A DNA stretch of 17,931 nt from an uncultured Alphaproteobacteria bacterium (GTDB lineage Bacteria; Pseudomonadota; Alphaproteobacteria; RF32; CAG-239): NCBI GenBank assembly GCA_900540425.1, contig UQFU01000029.1, positions 1-17,931 on the forward strand. Direction: 5' to 3'. The notes beneath the pieces were generated by a model. That model did no database searches. It was not told the DNA's origin and saw only the letters and a list, made by a program, of their open reading frames with translations. This document shows, one piece after another, positions 15,248 through 17,931 of the stretch (position 1 is its first letter; the number at the start of each line of letters is the position of its first letter). A program made the position numbers and the translations under genes.

Positions 15248-16223
15248 GCTTAAATTGGCCCTGGCCGGTTCGGTTCTCGGGTACGGACTGTCCGCCGTTT
15301 CGGCCGGAGCGGCCGAAATCAGCACCAATATTGCCCGGATGCAAGCCATGGATAAAATTACCGGAATGGTCAGAGTCATCGATTTGCCGGTCAACAGCGA
15401 AGTTAAATACGGCAGTTTTTCCATTGTTGTACGCTCCTGCAAGACCCGTCCGCCGGAAGAAACGCCGGAGAACTTTGCTTTTGTGGATATTGTTGATGAT
15501 TATAAAGGCAAAAATCCGGTTAATATCTTCAGAGGGTGGATGATTTCTTCTTCGCCGTCGCTGAACCCGGTGGAGCATCCGATTTATGACATTTGGCTGC
15601 TGAATTGCGAAAACGACAAAATCGATCCCCGTCTTAAGATTATGACTGCTGAAGAATTAAAAGCACGCAACCTGATTCCTCAGGCGAAGCCGCAAAACAA
15701 CGAGGAAGAGCCAGATGTCGAAAATATTCCGGATCATGTTTTGAAGGGAGAGCCGGCGCCGGTTGTTGTTGCGGAGCCGGAACAGGAGGCCGAAACGTCT
15801 GAGGCAGATACCGGCCGGAAGCCGCTTCCCGAAACCGGAACAGGGGCGACAGCAGAAGATATTTCCGCTCCTGCGTCACAGACAGACGTTGCTGCGGTTG
15901 ATGATGTTCGTGACGGTACGCCTCATTCTTTGATTAATATCAGCAGCGAAGCAGCACCGGAGCCGTCTGTTCCTGTTTCAGAACCGCCGGCGGAAGTTTC
16001 CGGAAGCCTGCCGCAGGAGCCGGATATCCCTGCCCTGCAGCCAACTGAAGAAACCTCTTTTTCGCAAACAGAAGCAAAAATTCAGGAAGCTGCGCCGTTG
16101 GCAGACGAGCCGGTATCGTTGTCGGTCGGAGAAATCAATGTTCCGGCAGATGATTTGCCGCCGGTGGAAGAAATTGAGGAAAACGGCATGCTGGACGACC
16201 AGCTGATTGATTTTTCAGAATAG
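15234..16223 (+). CDS. Secreted DUF2155 protein with long acidic Pro-rich tail
   Basis: A 329-residue protein. Residues 1-26 form a signal peptide (KLKLALAGSVLGYGLSAVSA with an AGA cleavage site). The DUF2155 domain spans about 33-127: LDKITG-like DKITGMVRVIDLPVNS, the FSIVVRSCKTRPPEE segment with Cys69, FRGWMISSSPSLNPVEHPIYDIWLLNC ending in Cys125; the two cysteines may form a disulfide in the periplasm. DUF2155 is confined largely to Alphaproteobacteria and its function is unknown. Residues 150-329 are low-complexity, rich in Glu, Pro, Ala and Ser, without recognisable domain; family members are usually much shorter. The start overlaps the mlaD end by 14 bases and lacks a strong ribosome-binding site, so it may depend on translational coupling. 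Confidence 0.88.
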   Translation: MAANKLKLALAGSVLGYGLSAVSAGAAEISTNIARMQAMDKITGMVRVIDLPVNSEVKYGSFSIVVRSCKTRPPEETPENFAFVDIVDDYKGKNPVNIFRGWMISSSPSLNPVEHPIYDIWLLNCENDKIDPRLKIMTAEELKARNLIPQAKPQNNEEEPDVENIPDHVLKGEPAPVVVAEPEQEAETSEADTGRKPLPETGTGATAEDISAPASQTDVAAVDDVRDGTPHSLINISSEAAPEPSVPVSEPPAEVSGSLPQEPDIPALQPTEETSFSQTEAKIQEAAPLADEPVSLSVGEINVPADDLPPVEEIEENGMLDDQLIDFSE

Positions 16224-16231
16224 CTTATCAG

Positions 16232-16260
16232 AAAAAAAGCGCCATAACGGCGCTTTTTTT
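16232..16260. terminator. Bidirectional intrinsic terminator
   Basis: AAAAAAAGCGCC (16232-16243) and GGCGCTTTTTTT (16249-16260) form a 12-bp stem with a five-base loop; A and T runs make it active in both directions. It ends the plus-strand mlaD operon 8 bases after its stop, and could also stop the convergent methyltransferase transcript 77 bases past its stop codon. Bases 16261-16336 show nothing further. Confidence 0.9.
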
Positions 16261-16336
16261 ATGGATTCAACAGAATGAATTGCGTCTGCAAATGCAGTTA
16301 TCAGTCAGGTGCCGGCGGCAGAATTATGGTTATGTC

Positions 16337-16897
16337 TTAGATTTTGTAAACATAAACTTTTATGGGCATGAAACCATAGGTACGGGCAGATATGGTTTTT
16401 TGCGGTTTCAATTCTTTCAAAACGAAGGCCGAGGATATGATGATGCTGCCCGGTTTTAGTTCGCGAAGAAGCTTTTTTGACAAGTCTCCGGACAATTCGT
16501 TACTCAAAAAGCAGAGCACTACGTCGAAGTCAGACAAGTTGGCAGTCATGAAATTTTGTTTCAAAAAATGAATATTTTTCTTTTGGCGGGCACGAAATGA
16601 TGAAATTTTCCACAAAGCCCACGCCCATTCAATGCCGCAAAAGCTGTGTTGCGGAAACCGACCTGCCAGCGGCAGGAGCAACCTTCCGTCTCCGCTTCCA
16701 AGGTCGACGATTTTCAGCGGGCGGCGTTCTTGGATCAGGTATTGTTCGGCTTCGGCCAGACATTGCCGCCGCATGGCTCCGAAAGATGGGATGAACGGCG
16801 GATATTTTCCGCAAGAAGATTTGATATAGGTGACGAACAAATAAACCTCTACAATGACGGAAAGACACAAAAGCAAGGCAGAGAGGAACAAAAGCAC
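16337..16897 (-). CDS. Membrane-anchored SAM-dependent methyltransferase, FAM173-like
   Basis: A 186-residue protein. The N-terminus is one membrane helix (LLFLSALLLCLSVIVEVYLF, 2-21); then comes PPFIPS (33-38), and motif I VDLGSGDGR (64-72) for S-adenosylmethionine. GIEWAWALW follows strand 2, DFDVVLCFLSNELSGDLSKKLLRELKPGSIIIS forms the later Rossmann strands. This order (membrane helix, P-F-x-P-S, VDLGSGDGR, a GIE strand, L-x-x-EL-x-x-G) resembles the FAM173 lysine methyltransferases of mitochondria, which act on membrane proteins; the bacterial substrate is unknown. The frame is open upstream to 16990, but that part overlaps trkH. GTG at 16897 overlaps the trkH stop (TAGTG) and has GGAG six bases before it, so it is the probable start. 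Confidence 0.82.
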   Translation of the reverse strand: MLLFLSALLLCLSVIVEVYLFVTYIKSSCGKYPPFIPSFGAMRRQCLAEAEQYLIQERRPLKIVDLGSGDGRLLLPLAGRFPQHSFCGIEWAWALWKISSFRARQKKNIHFLKQNFMTANLSDFDVVLCFLSNELSGDLSKKLLRELKPGSIIISSAFVLKELKPQKTISARTYGFMPIKVYVYKI

Positions 16898-17931
16898 TAA
16901 TTTCTCCAAAAACTGCGTGAAAGAAGAACAACGACGGTCAGAACGTCCAAACGTCCCAAAAGCATGGCAAAAGACAAAATATATTTGCAATATGAGCTAA
17001 GGCTGCTGTAGTTTCCTGCCGGGCCGGTAACCGGGCTGATGGATGGGCCGGAGTTGGTGATGCAAGCCACGACCGAGCCGAAAGCCGTATCAAAGTCAAT
17101 TCCGGTTACGGCGATTAAGACGGTCAGAACCAATAGGCTGAAAACATAAGCGGAAAGAAAAACGAATACGGAATTGACCAGAGCGTTGTCGCTGGAAAGG
17201 CGCCCGATTTTAATCGGAACAACGCGGTTGGGTTCAATAGCGGTTGTGAGAGATTTTTTCAAAAAGGCGATAACGACCTGCCAACGAAATATCTTGACTG
17301 ATCCGGCCGTGGAACCCGTACAGCCGCCCGTAAGGGCAAAAATGACAAAGATCGTGGAAGCAAAGGCTCCCCATTGCAGATAATCGGTAGAGACAAAGCC
17401 GGTCGTGGTGGTGATGGAAACGATATTGAAAGAAGCATATCTGAGGGCGTCGATAAAATCATATTTTCCGACATATACCAGCCACAGCGAAGTTGCTCCG
17501 ATATAAAAAACCAACAACTTGATAAAAAAGCGAACCTGCTCCACCCGCAGCGAGTTTGTGCTTTTGTTAATCAGCAACGTATGATACAAAGTCAGCGGAA
17601 TTGCGCCGAGTACCATAAAAACGGTAATGACGGCATCTATTGCGGCGCTGTCGAAATATCCGACCGACGCGTCTTTGGTTGACATACCGCCGGTTGCGAT
17701 AGTGGCCAGGGCATGACACAGGGCATCGAACCAGTTCATGCCGGCAAGATACAGGCAAATCAGACAGGCAACGACCATGGTGATGTAAATAAAAATAATT
17801 CTTTTGGCAATATAACTGATTTTGGGCATTAATTTGTCATTAAAATCAGAGTTTTCGTGTTGGAATATCTGCATGCCGCCAATTCCCAAAAAAGGCAGCA
17901 TGGCAATGGCAAAGATGACTATTCCGATGCC
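16897..17931 (-). CDS. trkH: TrkH-type potassium uptake protein, 5'-truncated by window edge
   Basis: The frame is open from the right edge to TAG at 16897-16899 (344 residues visible), so the N-terminal part is missing. The visible start GIGIVIFAIAMLPFLGIGGMQIF matches the segment after the first pore region of TrkH. Later pore loops are ATIATGGMST, SITTTTGFVSTD and CITNSGPSIS, and GGCTGSTAGSVKIFR is the conserved cytoplasmic-loop motif following the third pore. About eight hydrophobic segments remain. TrkH forms the potassium channel of the Trk system and is normally gated by cytosolic TrkA; trkA is not in the window. The stop codon overlaps the methyltransferase start, so the two are cotranscribed. 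Confidence 0.93.
   Translation of the reverse strand, partial: GIGIVIFAIAMLPFLGIGGMQIFQHENSDFNDKLMPKISYIAKRIIFIYITMVVACLICLYLAGMNWFDALCHALATIATGGMSTKDASVGYFDSAAIDAVITVFMVLGAIPLTLYHTLLINKSTNSLRVEQVRFFIKLLVFYIGATSLWLVYVGKYDFIDALRYASFNIVSITTTTGFVSTDYLQWGAFASTIFVIFALTGGCTGSTAGSVKIFRWQVVIAFLKKSLTTAIEPNRVVPIKIGRLSSDNALVNSVFVFLSAYVFSLLVLTVLIAVTGIDFDTAFGSVVACITNSGPSISPVTGPAGNYSSLSSYCKYILSFAMLLGRLDVLTVVVLLSRSFWRN
16904..16907 (-). promoter_or_regulatory. Ribosome-binding site deciding the GTG start
   Basis: GGAG on the minus strand, six bases before the GTG at 16897-16895. It lies inside the last codons of trkH. This is the only well-placed site for the methyltransferase frame near the trkH stop and explains why the upstream in-frame extension to 16990 is not used. 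Confidence 0.6.

Noticed and set aside
16898..16990. 31-residue N-terminal extension of the methyltransferase
   Set aside because: It overlaps the TrkH coding end, is out of frame with it and lacks family resemblance; GTG at 16897 has a well-placed GGAG.

Overview
The window looks like a chromosomal segment of an alphaproteobacterium of middling GC content. The best indicator is the + strand pair of MlaD-type genes followed directly by a DUF2155 protein, a neighbourhood typical of Alphaproteobacteria; no rRNA, tRNA or ribosomal protein is present to fix the lineage more closely. I see no CRISPR array, insertion sequence or tRNA.

Region 1 (1-6053, minus strand) is one tightly packed nucleotide-sugar operon read uxs, ugd, galE, glf, glycosyltransferase. 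Every junction has a 1-bp gap or a 1-bp overlap. UDP-glucose is oxidised to UDP-glucuronate (Ugd) and decarboxylated to UDP-xylose (Uxs). GalE makes UDP-galactose and Glf turns it into UDP-galactofuranose. The last gene, cut by the window edge, is a GT2 transferase fused to a DUF4422 domain and is far more AT-rich than the rest. The expected product is a surface glycan containing xylose and/or galactofuranose.

Region 2 (6054-6549) has no credible gene, but its minus strand carries what appears to be a large multibranched structured RNA of about 260 nt. It has its own TTGCAA-N17-TAATCT promoter, a nine-base-pair closing helix, five internal hairpins, a possible pseudoknot and an intrinsic terminator. 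It lies just upstream of uxs in the same orientation, so it is either a stand-alone ncRNA or a regulatory leader of the sugar operon. I recognise no known family in it, and it is the most interesting element here.

Region 3 (6514-8285, minus) holds a second GT2 glycosyltransferase with the same promoter hexamers and spacing as the RNA, and a small unrecognised protein gene preceded by an operator-like repeat.

Region 4 (8286-14061, minus) is a five-gene operon: ABC ATPase, ABC-2 permease, GldG-like auxiliary protein, DUF4340 protein and a soluble PAS-PAS histidine kinase. The last two genes are joined to their neighbours by short overlaps.

Region 5 (14231-16260, plus) contains two tandem MlaD-like membrane-anchored MCE proteins and a secreted DUF2155 protein with a long acidic, proline-rich tail, ending at a strong bidirectional terminator. 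Region 6 (16337-17931, minus) has the C-terminal part of a TrkH-type potassium transporter followed by a membrane-anchored methyltransferase resembling the FAM173 lysine methyltransferase family; it starts at a GTG overlapping the TrkH stop codon.
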